64,000 nt of DNA from Knoxdaviesia capensis (lineage: Eukaryota > Ascomycota > Sordariomycetes > Microascales > Gondwanamycetaceae): positions 248,001 to 312,000 of the forward strand of contig LNGK01000004.1 of assembly GCA_001510575.1 (NCBI GenBank), given 5' to 3'. Below, piece by piece: positions 37,861 through 48,285 of this stretch (its first letter is position 1; every line of letters starts with the position of its first letter). A program made the translations under genes and the position numbers. A model generated the notes under the pieces. The model made no database searches. It was not told the origin of the DNA and saw nothing but the letters and a program-made list of their open reading frames with translations.

Positions 37861-38952
37861 TTACGCCTGGGCCACGGCCGACGAGCTTCTCCGGGCCTCC
37901 TTCAGCTCCAGGTGCAGCTGGCGGGCCATTTCCACGCGGGCCTCGGCCTCGGGCTTCTGCTCGTTGATGGCCGCCATCCGGCTCTCGCAGTGCGGCTGCG
38001 GCGGCGGCATCTTCTTGATGGCGTCCTGCAGGTGCACGATGCAGCCCTTGGGCCCGCCAACCGCCCCCGACACCACCACAATGCCCAGCTCGTTGTCGAC
38101 CTGCAGCACGCGCAGGTTCTGCACGGTGACGCGCTGGCCGCCCATGCGGCCCGGCATCTTCTTGCCGGGGTAGATACGCGAGCCACCGCCCTGCGACTGG
38201 CCGACGGAGCCGAGCGCACGGTGGGTCTTGGAGTTTCCGTGCGACGCCGGCTGGCCGGCAAAGCCCCAGCGCTTCATGGCACCGGCGAAGCCCTTGCCGT
38301 GCGACTTGGACCGCACATCGACGTACTGGCCGCGCGCGAACCAGTCGGGCTGCAGCTGCACGCCGACCGGCAGCAGGCCGTCGGCGCCGCGCACGCGGAA
38401 CTCGGCCAGGTGGCGCTTGGGCGCCATGCCCTTGGCCTCGAAGTAGCCCAGCAGCGGCGCGGTCATGGCGCTCGGCTTGCGGATGCCCGCGCCGATCTGC
38501 ACCGCCCAGTAGCCGTGCTGCTCGCGCGTCTTGTTGGCCACCACCTGCACGTCGTCGAGCTGCAGCACCGTGCAGGCCACGCGGCGGCGGCCCTCGAACA
38601 CCGCCGCCATGCCCTTCTTGACGGCCAGCACGCCGCTGCGCAGCGGCGTGCTCTGCTCGCGCCGCTGCAGCGCCGCCGCCGGGCCCGTCGTCAGCGCCGG
38701 CAGCCCCGAGCTGACCTGGCGGAACCGCGTGTGCTTGCTGCGGCGCGGCGCCGTCGACCAGCCGTACTTGACGCCGCGCGTCGTGGTGCGTGGCTGCAGC
38801 AGCGCCGCCGGGGTCGGCACGCGCGCCGAGGCGCGGAGCAGGGCCGACGGCGACGCGGACGCCGCAGCTGCGGCCGAGATCGAGTGCGTGGTCGGGTTCA
38901 GGAGGTCGAGAAGGCCGACCGAGAGCCAGCGGCCGGCGAGCCGCGGGGCCAT
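37861..38952 (-). CDS. MRPL9: mitochondrial ribosomal protein uL3m (yeast Mrpl9)
   Basis: A single exon of 363 residues. The first ~90 residues are Ala/Arg/Ser-rich, as expected for mitochondrial import. The uL3 body follows: MAAVFEGRRRVACTVLQLDD, the loop SKSHGKGFAGAMKRWGFAG (the family signature), then HRALGSVGQ, KKMPGRMGGQRVTVQNL and VVVSGAVGGPKG. It is a large-subunit rRNA-binding protein near the peptidyl transferase centre. The C-terminal ~45 residues form a helical extension. The 5' leader holds a (GT)n tract. Assignment is certain at family level. Confidence 0.94.
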   Translation of the reverse strand: MAPRLAGRWLSVGLLDLLNPTTHSISAAAAASASPSALLRASARVPTPAALLQPRTTTRGVKYGWSTAPRRSKHTRFRQVSSGLPALTTGPAAALQRREQSTPLRSGVLAVKKGMAAVFEGRRRVACTVLQLDDVQVVANKTREQHGYWAVQIGAGIRKPSAMTAPLLGYFEAKGMAPKRHLAEFRVRGADGLLPVGVQLQPDWFARGQYVDVRSKSHGKGFAGAMKRWGFAGQPASHGNSKTHRALGSVGQSQGGGSRIYPGKKMPGRMGGQRVTVQNLRVLQVDNELGIVVVSGAVGGPKGCIVHLQDAIKKMPPPQPHCESRMAAINEQKPEAEARVEMARQLHLELKEARRSSSAVAQA

Positions 38953-38981
38953 GGCTGGAGGATATGGAAGAAAGGAAACGG

Positions 38982-39004
38982 GTGTGTGTGTGTGTGTGTG
39001 TGTG
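38982..39004. repeat. (GT)n in the uL3m leader
   Basis: About eleven GT units (CA on the transcribed strand), 29 bases upstream of the uL3m ATG. Confidence 0.75.
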
Positions 39005-39501
39005 GTGTTCGCTTCGGCTTCTCGTGTCAGGAGGGACGGTTTCGGCCCGGAAGAGAAGGTAAAGCAGTTCCCGGGATCAACGATCGCACCGGCCGAGAGA
39101 CAGACGGAATCGGCGCCGAGATCGGGGTGGAGAATCGGGAGAGTTGGCGGTCGATGGAAATCTCTCGAATGGGGCCAGGTTGAATGAAGAAGGGGGTTTG
39201 AAAAAAAGGACCAAGAAAAAATAATCGTGAAGCTTTTCTCTCATCCGATTTTTTTTGGGTGTAGGGATTGGCTATTTCTGATTAGCTAATTGATTTTGCT
39301 GGGAACTTGTCGGTTTTGGACCAGGCTGTTGGCTACAGTGGGTCCATGCACTATAAAATGCTGCTCTCCAGTGAGGATTAGCACTTGGAGTCGCTAGCGG
39401 GCACTAGACTTCAGGTGAGTTACAGCCGGTAAAATCCAATTTACAGCGGAACATCCACTGTGAGTTGCACCATTTCGAGCCCCTCATAAAAGAAAGCATG
39501 C

Positions 39502-39519
39502 AAACCCTAAACCCTAACC
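39502..39519 (+). promoter_or_regulatory. double telomere-like motif
   Basis: AAACCCTAAACCCTAACC, about 550 bases upstream of the uL3m start and 130 bases beyond the end of the PITH gene (39647). Confidence 0.45.
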
Positions 39520-39646
39520 AGACGTCCCGATCATGATCTTGTGGTTGTCGTGTCCTCGTTTGCGCATTCTCGGTTGTGTTTGCTTCTGCTTCTGTTTCTG
39601 TTTACTGTTTTGTTTTTGTTTTGCTTCCTCTCTGTCTATGATATCT

Positions 39647-40493
39647 TCACCCAATGCGATTGCCCATCTGCCCGCCCGCAACGCCCTTGACCCGGTGATC
39701 CGACGGGTTCGGCGCCGCCTCGTACAGGATATTCGCGGGCGCGCGCCCCAGCTGCATCCACTCGCCGCGGAACGCGAGGTACGACAGGCGCGTGGCCTCT
39801 GCCTCGTCGTCGTCGTCGTCGCCGCTGTCGTCGCTGTCGGCTTGCACGGCGGTCGAGAAGTTGTCCGCGAAGAACAGCGTGAGCCGCTGCACGCGCGCAA
39901 ACAGCGAGCGCTTGACGGGGATCTCCTGCACGTCGGACGTCTGCGCGAGGTCGAACTGCTGCAGCGGCGTCGCCTCCTCGGCGGTGGCGAAGTCGAGGTC
40001 GTCGCGGTTGATGAAGATCTTGAGCGTGCGTGGCGCGCTGGCCGCGGCGCTGGACCGGAGGAGGATTGTGTGGAGCTTGATCTGGCCGGTGAAGCTGTTG
40101 CGGGTGTGAGCGGTTAGAGACGGCCCGGCGCAGAGAAGCCAGCCGCACGGCCGTTTTTGGAGTGCGGAAAGGGAAAGATAAAGAAAAAAACCCCCGGCGG
40201 ATGGCAGCAGAAAGAACTCACGGCACCGTCATCAGCAGCTGCTCGTCCGTGTCGCTCACAAGCTCCGGCGCCGCCTGCAGCCGCTCGTCCCACGTCTTCT
40301 TGACTACCGCCCGGCCCATCCCCGCGCGCGCCTCGTTCATCGTCACGATGTCGTCGAACTGGATGTGCTGGTACAGCGAGAACTGCAGCGCCGGCGTCAG
40401 GTCGTCCGAGTGGTCGTGCGCGCCGCCGCCGCCGTGGCCGTGGCCGTGGCCGTGGCCATCGTCGTGGTGCTCGTCGTGGCAGTGGTGGGACAT
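39647..40493 (-). CDS. PITH-domain protein (PITHD1-like)
   Basis: Two exons, 40222-40493 and 39647-40094, give 239 residues. The start is strongly His-rich (MSHHCHDEHHDDGHGHGHGH), then LQFSLYQHIQFDDIVTMNEA opens the PITH domain, with KKTWDERLQ, DEQLLMTVPFTGQIKLHTIL and SLFARVQRLTLFFADNFS further on. The PITH domain binds the proteasome in thioredoxin-like Txnl1; stand-alone PITH proteins are cytosolic or nuclear and poorly defined. The His/Asp run could bind metal but may be only low complexity. The intron has a GTGAGT donor and a TAACCG-type branch region. The same strand continues into the RRN6-like gene upstream. Confidence 0.87.
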
Positions 40494-40782
40494 TGTTTGG
40501 GAGCGGTAGTGTTGGATGCGCGGTTGGGAGTTTACGAAGGTGTTGAAGGAGTAAAAAGTCGGGAGATGCGAAAAGCTCGAGATGTGTAAGAAGGATCAAA
40601 AGCAACAGCTGCGCGATGGACGGAAGAACATCATCAGGTTTTCTAGAACAACCCTGGTTATGTAATCCGGCTACTATCGGCCCCGATATCGCCGGCCCCC
40701 GAACGACGACACCTTCACATCACGAACACAGCAGATCAAGGAAACACATATATTGTCCGAAAAAAAAAAGGGAAAAACGTTC
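40494..40782. other. short spacer, PITH promoter
   Basis: 289 bases between the PITH start and the RRN6-like stop on the same strand. No distinct motif recognised. Confidence 0.5.
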
Positions 40783-43700
40783 CTACTTGATTCCACCCGC
40801 CTTCTTCTTTTTCTTCTTCGCCGTCTTCGCCGGCTGCGACGACCCGATCCGCTGCTGCGACGACTGACTGGCCCCCGGCCCCTGCGACGACGACGGCGCA
40901 ATCCCGCGCACCGGCAGCCCCGGCTGCGACGCCGACACCACACGCGAGACCGCCGGATGCCCAACCTCCGACACCGCCGGCAGCGACCACGCCGTGTCGT
41001 CGTGCTGCGCGGCCGCCGACTCGTCGAAGAACGCGGTGGTGTCGTCGTCGTCGTCCACGGCCGCGCCGCCGACCCCGCGGTAGCTGTAGCGCTCCTGGCG
41101 GCGCTTCTTCCGCTCTTCGCGGCGTTGGCGGCGTGCGAGCATGTCTTGCTCGCGCTGCAGCGCCGGCATCGCCTGCGACGACACGTACGCACTGGTGGCG
41201 ACGCCGCGCTCGGCTGGCCACGACGAGAGCAGAGCGTGCTGTTTCAGCAGCCCGTCGCTCGGGCCGCGCGCCGCGAGAGTGCTGCCGGGCTCGGTGTCCG
41301 TCCCGCGCCGTGGCTTGCAGTACGCCTGCAGTCGCTGCAGCGCTGCAGCAGCGGGATCCGTCGGCTTCCGAAGCGGCGGCAGTTGTTGCGACGAGAAGGG
41401 TGCGTTCGGCCGGGATGACGGCGGCGGCATTGGGAAGTGGCTGATTGGCGGCGACGACCGGAACGGCTGGCTGCTCGGCATTGCGGGCGAGTCGTCGGGC
41501 TTTTCAGGGACCTCCTGGCTCTCTCCGGCATCCTCGGCCGGATCCGCATCAACTCCATGCAAGGTGATCACCATCCCGGCCAGGACAATGTGCCGGGCGA
41601 GTTCGCGCAGTGTGCTGGATCGCAACTCGCGTGCTGTGATTGTTCCATTTTCCGGGATGGGCCACGTTCGCGCGAGGCGTCGCTCGATTGCTCCGACGGC
41701 ATCCTCGATATTCTCAGGCACGTCACGCAAAACACTCGAGGCCCCTCCGGATAGCTGCACGAGCTCGGTGACGCGGTCTATCCACGAAGCGTCGTACTGC
41801 GCACTGGGCCCGTAGCTTGTGGCTTCCGCTTGCATGAGTTCAAGCCTGAATGTATGTAGCAAAGAGTCAGTATACGACTAGTGTGAAGAGTGCTGGACAA
41901 ATGCAACCAGTCGGGGCTACTTACAGACTCTGGGACCTGTACTTGCCCTCCTCAATACCCTTTCTCATCGCGACAAGCTCGTCTTCAGGTCTCTGCACCG
42001 TATTGAGCTGTGTAGTGCCTGCCATGAGCCACTTCGTTTCCAAAACAACCCGGGAGTGAGAGTTTAGCCTACGTGCGCGAGATGACCAGCCGCCAGGCTC
42101 GACGACTTGGTGCTGGTCCCGGCGCTGTCTGGTCAGGTCGACGGCGATCTGGTCGTCCGGCACCGTGAACGGAGCTCGTTTGGGGGGTACTGCTACCTGC
42201 CGATCATGGTTGGCTGCGCCCTGCGGGTTGGATTCTGGGTGAGGTATCGTGTCTGCTGGACGAAGGAGCCCGACTCCCGGCTGAAAGTGGGAGGCCAGTG
42301 CGAAGGAGACCTGGCCGAGATGGGAGCATTGGAAGATCTGGAGGTACTGTGTGCCGGCTGGTGGCTGCACCTCCGTCGTGGTTAGGGGCTTTGTGGGCAT
42401 GACCAGGAGACAGCCAGCGGCCTGCGCAGTTGGCGGCGTATGAGCCGTCGTAGATGGCTGAAGGGACGTGGTGAACATGGAAACCTGCGGAACCATCGTG
42501 ATGTGCGAGATTCTCAGCATCACCGTTCGAACAAGGGAAGACGACGGAGAGTAGATCACCACCATCAGAGTCCGAGACTCGTCGCCGATATCGGTGTCAA
42601 GCGCAGTGGCCGTCATCGTCAGTCCCCTGTCCAACGTTGACCGTAGATGGCGGGAAAAGAAGCACTTGGTCTCTCCGTCTGCAGTCCAGTATACCCAGGC
42701 AAGCCGGTGTGTTGTGAGCACAAGCAGACGGGTTCCATCCGTCGGATCTAGCTGGGCCTGGACGATGCGTTCCCCTTTTAGCACGTTGAAGTTTGGTAGA
42801 TTGACTTCTGGCCGCTGGATATCTGGACGGGAGATGTCAATCACAGATACGGCGGTCTCGTTCCAAGCAACAAGTCTGATTTGGCTGGACACAGTCTGTG
42901 AAGCCGCAATGTGGCTAGCACTAGTCCCCGAGTACACCGAACCCGCACTTCCAGCAATGACGGCGTCGGACAACAAGACTAAGCCGTTATGACTGGGCTT
43001 AGTTTTCGCAGCAATCGGTTCACCCGTGGGCGACTTTTCCGGCACCCAATTTGTGATGCTTCTAAGAATCCCGCCAGATTCCAGACTTCCGCACAACTGC
43101 CGTGTCACCGTGAACCCCAACTTCTTCTTCATTTTGGACACGGTGATGCTCCACACAGTCCAGAACCCCCCATCATCAATGACCGCAATCCGGGCATGTG
43201 GCGCATCGGTGGAAACGGGCGGACAAAACGCCACGTCGGTGTGCGTCCGACCGCCGGTTTTCTGGATAGGGATGGTCGCGACAACATTTGGGTAGATCCG
43301 CGCAGCCTGGCTTGCGCCGCGCGAGCCGCCCTCCATGGTGAACACATTGTGCAGCTCGGGCGCAAGCACCGTCGTGCAGTTCGGCTGCTGGACGACCAGC
43401 CACCGGATGGGCGCTGTCCTGGACGAGAGGTCGATCGCGAAGCGCAGCCGCGACACCGGAGCCTGGCTCTGCGACCAGCTGAGCGTGTGCGCCGTCTCAG
43501 CCAAGCCGGACGCAGCCGAAGCGTCCGGGGCGGCCGACCACACATTCAGCGGGGTGTCTGCGTCGATGCGGTGCTCGTGGTCGCGCAGCTGCACAATATG
43601 CACCTCTTCGCCCGCCTCGCCGCCCGCCACGGCAATCACCGGGACTGCGACCGGGCTTCCAAGGCGCCCGCCGGCGCGGAGGATCTCGCCGAGGGCGAAC

Positions 43701-44169
43701 ACGGCGGGGGTTGTGGGTGGAGCAGGGCCGCCGGTGTCGGGGAACACGGCCTGCGACTGCGAAAACGGGGCTGCTTCTTCGTGGAGAAACTCGTCGACCG
43801 CGTCGATGCCGGCGATCGCTTCCGGGTGGGCGTTCAGCAGCCATCGCGACTGGACGCGCCGCGCCTGGTACCGGAGGGCGGGCTTCCTGGGGGGGAGATT
43901 GCGGCGCGAGGACGAGCTGGAGTATATCGGAGAGGGACCCTTGAGGATCTTTAGGGTGGGGGCTGGATCGGGGGAGAGAACGTGGTGGTTAGCAGACGAG
44001 GCCGTTCAAAGACTGCAAACAGCGTCGACGTACCATCAGTCGCGCGCCGGCTTGTGTAGAGCAGCCCATGCTTATTCTCAAGAGAACCGCCATCCTCGTG
44101 CATGGGGATGTAAGTTAGTGCGCCGACCTGGCCTATGGCCAGGCCATTCATGTCCTTCTTCTCAGCCAT
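40783..44169 (-). CDS. RRN6: RRN6-like RNA polymerase I core factor subunit
   Basis: Three exons, 44034-44169, 41925-43962 and 40783-41845, total 3237 nt and 1078 residues, in frame. It opens MAEKKDMNGLAIGQVGALTY, followed by RYQARRVQSRWLLNAHPEA, a block I associate with the N-terminal beta-propeller of the RRN6 family. The central part is WD-like beta sequence (HTDVAFCPPVST, IRLVAWNETAVSVIDI). From about residue 730 it is helical (SWIDRVTELVQLSGGA), then Ser/Pro-rich, ending in QPAKTAKKKKKKAGGIK. Yeast Rrn6 with Rrn7 and Rrn11 forms the core factor that loads Pol I at rDNA promoters. Conservation is low in this family, so the call rests on size, layout and the recalled motifs. Confidence 0.78.
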
Positions 44170-44880
44170 CGTCAACGCGATTCATAGTCCGTATTCGAGA
44201 GTGGCTAGCTGGAGTGGGAGGGTGCATAGTATCGACCGAGATTCGGGAATTGCGGTGGTAGGATGTGAGCTGTGAAGAGGTCAACCCGGAATTGGACAGG
44301 CTGAGGAGCTGATATTAAGTATCAAGTTGCAACAAGGGGAGGGAATGGGTGAAGGGGGTAGAAAGACAAGGTGTGGGAGTGAAATTGAGGAGGAAAAAAC
44401 AGAAAGGAAAAAAAGTGACAGTTCCTTATCGATAAGGTGGACATTTGAGATAATATTTTTTGGTGATGGAGATTGTTGGCTAAGCAACAGCTGTGTTTAC
44501 TATGGTCAAAGAAGCACTTCACTGAACAGATAAAGGAGATGTGAATTAAAATACATCGCTATTCTGTACCTTTCTTAATATATTTTGAGCTTATCAAACT
44601 TCGTCATCTAGATCTGGGTTTTCATTTACGGCTTTGTGTCTATCCCAAGATTGAACCACCTAGGGTTACCAGGGTTAGCGGGGGCCATCATTACCGGGGC
44701 TAGTGTTTTCCTTGTTTGGCCTGCACCAGACTTTCTTCTCCCCTCATACAAACAATCCTCCTATCTCCAACGGCCACCACTCCACGACAAATTACCTTGA
44801 CATCACGTCTCGCCGAATCCTCTTACACGTATTCCTCGCCATCCGATCTGAATATACTCATCTCCAACGACCGCCACATC
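44170..44880. promoter_or_regulatory. divergent promoter (RRN6-like / SPC25)
   Basis: 711 bases between two start codons on opposite strands. A telobox pair lies at 44660-44677, 220 bases from SPC25 and 490 from the RRN6-like gene. Confidence 0.55.
44660..44677 (-). promoter_or_regulatory. telomere-like motif pair
   Basis: CTAGGGTTACCAGGGTTA on the plus strand. The orientation is opposite to most other copies in the window. Confidence 0.4.
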
Positions 44881-45137
44881 ATGGCCTCCGCGTTCGAGCC
44901 GTCGCTCTCGCAGAGCCTCTCGCGCGCGAGCATGGCGCCGTCGGCGCCGTCGCCGGCCGACACGCTGCCCAACATCAACTTCGGCTTCGACGACCTGCGC
45001 GACCGCATGGCCAAGTTCACCGCCAAGTTCGACGCGTTCATCGAGCAGGGCCGCAAGCGCGTGCTGGAAGAGCGAAACCAGTTCCGCATGACGGTGGCGG
45101 AGCTGCAGGGTGCGTTGTGAATCCATCCCGAAAGAAT

Positions 45138-45181
<44 letters not shown>

Positions 45182-45777
45182 TACGATGTAGGAACAAGCT
45201 TTGCTAACATATGTCTCCTGCCGCAACAGAGGACCAACGCATGAAGAAGAAGGACCTGGAGATCCTCAAGCTCAAAACCAGCACCCACCAGCAGACACTC
45301 GCCAAAGAGGCCGCCGAAACCCGCGAGATGCAGGACTCGATCGCGCAGCTCTCGGCGCAGCGCGACGCGCAGCTCAGCGAGCGCGACCGGCTGCTCAGCG
45401 CGCTGGCGGCGACGCAGGCGGAGATCGACACGCGGCTGGCGGCGCAGCGCGCGCACGCCGAGCAGATGGCGGCGCAGGCGCGCTTCAACATCCCCGAGCT
45501 GGACTTCTGGCTGACGAACCTGTGTCTGCGCATCGACGGCGCCGGCCACGCCGACCGCCTCAAGTTCGTGTTCTCGCACATCGACGAGCGCGACTGGGAC
45601 CGCGAGGCGTGGTTCGAGCTCAGCCTCGCCCGCCGCGACTACGACGTGCGCCACTGCCGGCCGAAGCTGGAGCGCGAGAAGGTCGATGCCGTGCTCGAGC
45701 GCGTCAACGAGTCGCGCGAGCTGGGCGCGTTGCTGAAGGGCATGCGCGAGCTGTTTGTCGAGGCTATGAAGTCGTGA
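44881..45777 (+). CDS. SPC25: Spc25, Ndc80 kinetochore complex subunit
   Basis: Two exons, 44881-45109 and 45230-45777, give 258 residues. A short disordered start is followed by FGFDDLRDRMAKFTAKFDAF and a long coiled coil (about residues 50-170: RVLEERNQF, EDQRMKKKDLEILKLK, LAATQAEIDTRLAAQRAHAE). The globular head is ARFNIPELDFWLTNLCLRID, DRLKFVFSHIDERDWDREAW and KLEREKVDAVLERVNESREL. Spc25 pairs with Spc24 and anchors the Ndc80 complex to the inner kinetochore. The intron splits the codon for Glu-77 and contains a (GA)n tract. Confidence 0.92.
45139..45177 (+). repeat. (GA)n in the SPC25 intron
   Basis: About nineteen GA units between the donor at 45110 and the acceptor at 45229, filling a third of the intron. 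Confidence 0.85.
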
Positions 45778-46272
45778 GCCGACTTTGTTCTCTTGTGCTT
45801 TTTTAACGTCATGTTTATATGGGGGATTATGGGAGGGCGGGTCGGTGTGCATTTGGGCCGCGGTTGGACACACTGGATGCGGCCAAGGGGTTTGACGGTC
45901 TATGTTCTTCTCTCTGTTTTCTGTTTACAATTTCACGCGTTAATGATTGTGTATACCGGCTCTGTCTGGCTGTGTCTGGTAAAGGATGTGGTATATGCGG
46001 AGCTACGTTTCAATTAGGCACTCTCCAGGGGAAGATCACAGACTTCAGAGAGCTCTTAAGGTTTAACCCAGGATCCCGGGGGCTCCAACACAACACGACC
46101 GACTACCGGCCGAAAAAGGGTTCTCTTCTCTTAAGAGCCATCTTGGGCCAAACATTCTAGTGGGCTTCAAGAACGAGTTAGAGAGAGAAATGAGGGGAAA
46201 GGGAAGCCAAGTTCCTTTTGTTTCCCCTACCAACGAGCGATGCACTCGCCTCCTTCGCTTGTTGTCAATACA

Positions 46273-46282
46273 CGTCACGTGA
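46273..46282. promoter_or_regulatory. palindromic GTCACGTGAC box
   Basis: A perfect 10-base palindrome with a CACGTG core, 232 bases upstream of the MZT1 start. Such boxes are bound by bHLH factors in fungi; which one is unknown. Confidence 0.4.
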
Positions 46283-46462
46283 CTGTAAATCCCAAGCGCG
46301 TTTGTCGGAGATGGCCCAATCGCGATATTCGACCACGGAGATTTCAAGACAAGATATCCAACTCTTGAAAAGCACCAAAGAAACACGTTTCGACCACAAG
46401 CATAGACTCGGAAGCCCCCGGGACTTCCGCATCACCACCTTTTTCCGCCCCACTGCCAAATA

Positions 46463-46501
46463 AACCCAAACCCAAACCCAAACCCCCCCCCCCNCCCCCC
46501 C
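46463..46501. repeat. AAACCC repeats running into poly-C with N
   Basis: Three or four AAACCC units pass into a C run interrupted by N at 46494. The run's length is uncertain and the sequence lies in the MZT1 leader. Confidence 0.8.
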
Positions 46502-46514
46502 GCCGTTCGCCGCA

Positions 46515-47040
46515 ATGGCGCCCGACGACCGAGTCGATAAGCAGGCCGCCGCGCAGCAAGCCGTGGACATTCTCCACGAGGTGTCGACGATCCTGGTGAG
46601 TTTTATGCCTCTGCTTGTCCTAAAAGGACGGGGGAAATGGATAGATCTACAGGACCGCAATAACAAAAGAAAAAAAAACTGACTCCTCCTGGGCGCTCGC
46701 TCCAGAACTGCCACCTGGACCGCCGCACGCTGTCGATCCTGATCTCGATGGTCGAGAACGGCGTCAACCCGGAAGCTCTGGCCGTGAGTCCTGACCACCA
46801 CACCCACCCACTCCACTGGGCCCTTCATCCCCACTTCCTTCTCCTCCTATTCTTCTTCACATGGTCTTTTTGCACGCCTTGCAGGATTCCTCCTTTTCAA
46901 CCCCCCCCCGCTGCGCCTGTCCCGCCCCGTCTATATCCTACCCACCGACTAACTCTCCGACAACCTAACAGAACGTCGTCAAAGAACTCCGCCTCGAGGC
47001 CCAGGAGGTCGAGCAGCGCGTCGCCTCCCGCCGGAAGTGA
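46515..47040 (+). CDS. MZT1: MOZART1, gamma-tubulin complex microprotein
   Basis: Three small exons, 46515-46595, 46706-46783 and 46972-47040, encode 75 residues. All introns are phase 0 with GTGAGT donors. The helical core AAAQQAVDILHEVSTILNCH, RRTLSILISMVENGVNPEAL and NVVKELRLEAQEV matches the MOZART1 family in length and order. MZT1 binds the N termini of GCP proteins and is needed to activate gamma-tubulin complexes at spindle poles. The exons are too short to be found as long open frames. Confidence 0.93.
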
Positions 47041-48285
47041 ACTACCCGCTGCCGCTTCTTCCTCTTCCCTTGCTTGTGCCACGCTGTCCCCCCGGGTTCC
47101 GCGGGCTATGCAGGAATGCTTGAGATCGGGCCCACGCAGCCGCTCCGGTATCATCCTACGATGACTGCCATCTAGGCATACCAGGACTACGGAGAAAGAC
47201 TTCACGAATAATGCTGCACACAAGTACGAAGAGCGAATGCAGTCTATCCCATATTTATCACGGCCTTGCAACCCCACCCCCTAGGCCTCATGAGCAAGCG
47301 CGAGAATGAGAATGAGAGCGAGGACCGCAAATTATTTATGATGTACGCCCAACTCCATGTCGTCAGACTGTAAAACCAAACCCTCACCCAGAAAAAAAAA
47401 AAAAGATACATTTAGACCAAAAAGAGAAGATTGAAATGATACCCGCTATCCGTTCTATGCTGAATCTCCAAAATAATAAATTGCCTGCATTGTGTTCCCG
47501 AAACCAATAAAAAACAAAAACGGTCATAACCAAAGGATTGTACCCCGTCTCTATGGCTTTCCAGTGTAACCGTCCTTAAAGTCTATCAAGGGCCATAAGA
47601 AGTAAAGGGAAACGAAAGATTCCTGAACTCATATCCATGATTCAAAATATTATCTCAAAAACAAAAAGGCCTTACTCGGACAACAACATACCAGACATGC
47701 TCCAGCTATACGGCAAGGGGGGAAACACTGGCAACTGTGTTCGTACACGTCTAAACCGTTCCCCTGAAGCCAGGTCCAGAAAGGAAAGATATAGCTCAAG
47801 AGTCCTGGTAGTGAGGCGAGGAGAGAAATATATGCCTCGCTTGCACCGCAACACCATCGAAAAAGAAATGATACAAGTCCGCTATCAAAAAGGGCATGGG
47901 AGATAAAAATAAAGATAAAAAAAGATCAAGAAAAGCGGAATAAGAAAGAGATGGGCAGATGAAAGCTCAAACGGCAACAAAGATAGTGGAATTGGGGAGT
48001 CTAAAAGTTCGGGTATGCAGGCAAAAAGCCCGTGCTGGAGATTCCCAACAGGCTGAGGAGTCGAACAGACATCGGAAAGTCTGCAAAGAAAAATCGAAAG
48101 AGTCTCCGGGGTTGTAATGCAACAGTGGTGTTAAGCCGCGCCAAAATCTCACCAGTCCGAATTAATAATCGCAAGCCTAGAATGGGTCCGGCACTGTGTT
48201 CCGGGGTCCCCAACACCGAGGCCCCAACAAAGGTGTAAATTGTTGAGGCTAGATATCAGAACACACCCGAGCAGCAGCAGCAGCG
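47041..48285. other. 1.2-kb spacer between convergent genes
   Basis: AT-rich and A-rich, especially 47390-47960. It contains 3' ends of MZT1 and of the CHY/RING gene. The short frames at 47.6-47.9 kb lack coding character. Confidence 0.5.

Larger units (their letters stand above)
38953..39646. other. promoter of uL3m and 3' flank of the PITH gene
   Basis: Contains (GT)n at 38982-39004 in the uL3m leader and a double telobox at 39502-39519. No further gene is seen. Confidence 0.5.
45778..46514. other. spacer SPC25 to MZT1
   Basis: 3' flank of SPC25 and promoter of MZT1. It holds GTCACGTGAC at 46273-46282 and an AAACCC/poly-C run ending 15 bases before the MZT1 start. Confidence 0.5.
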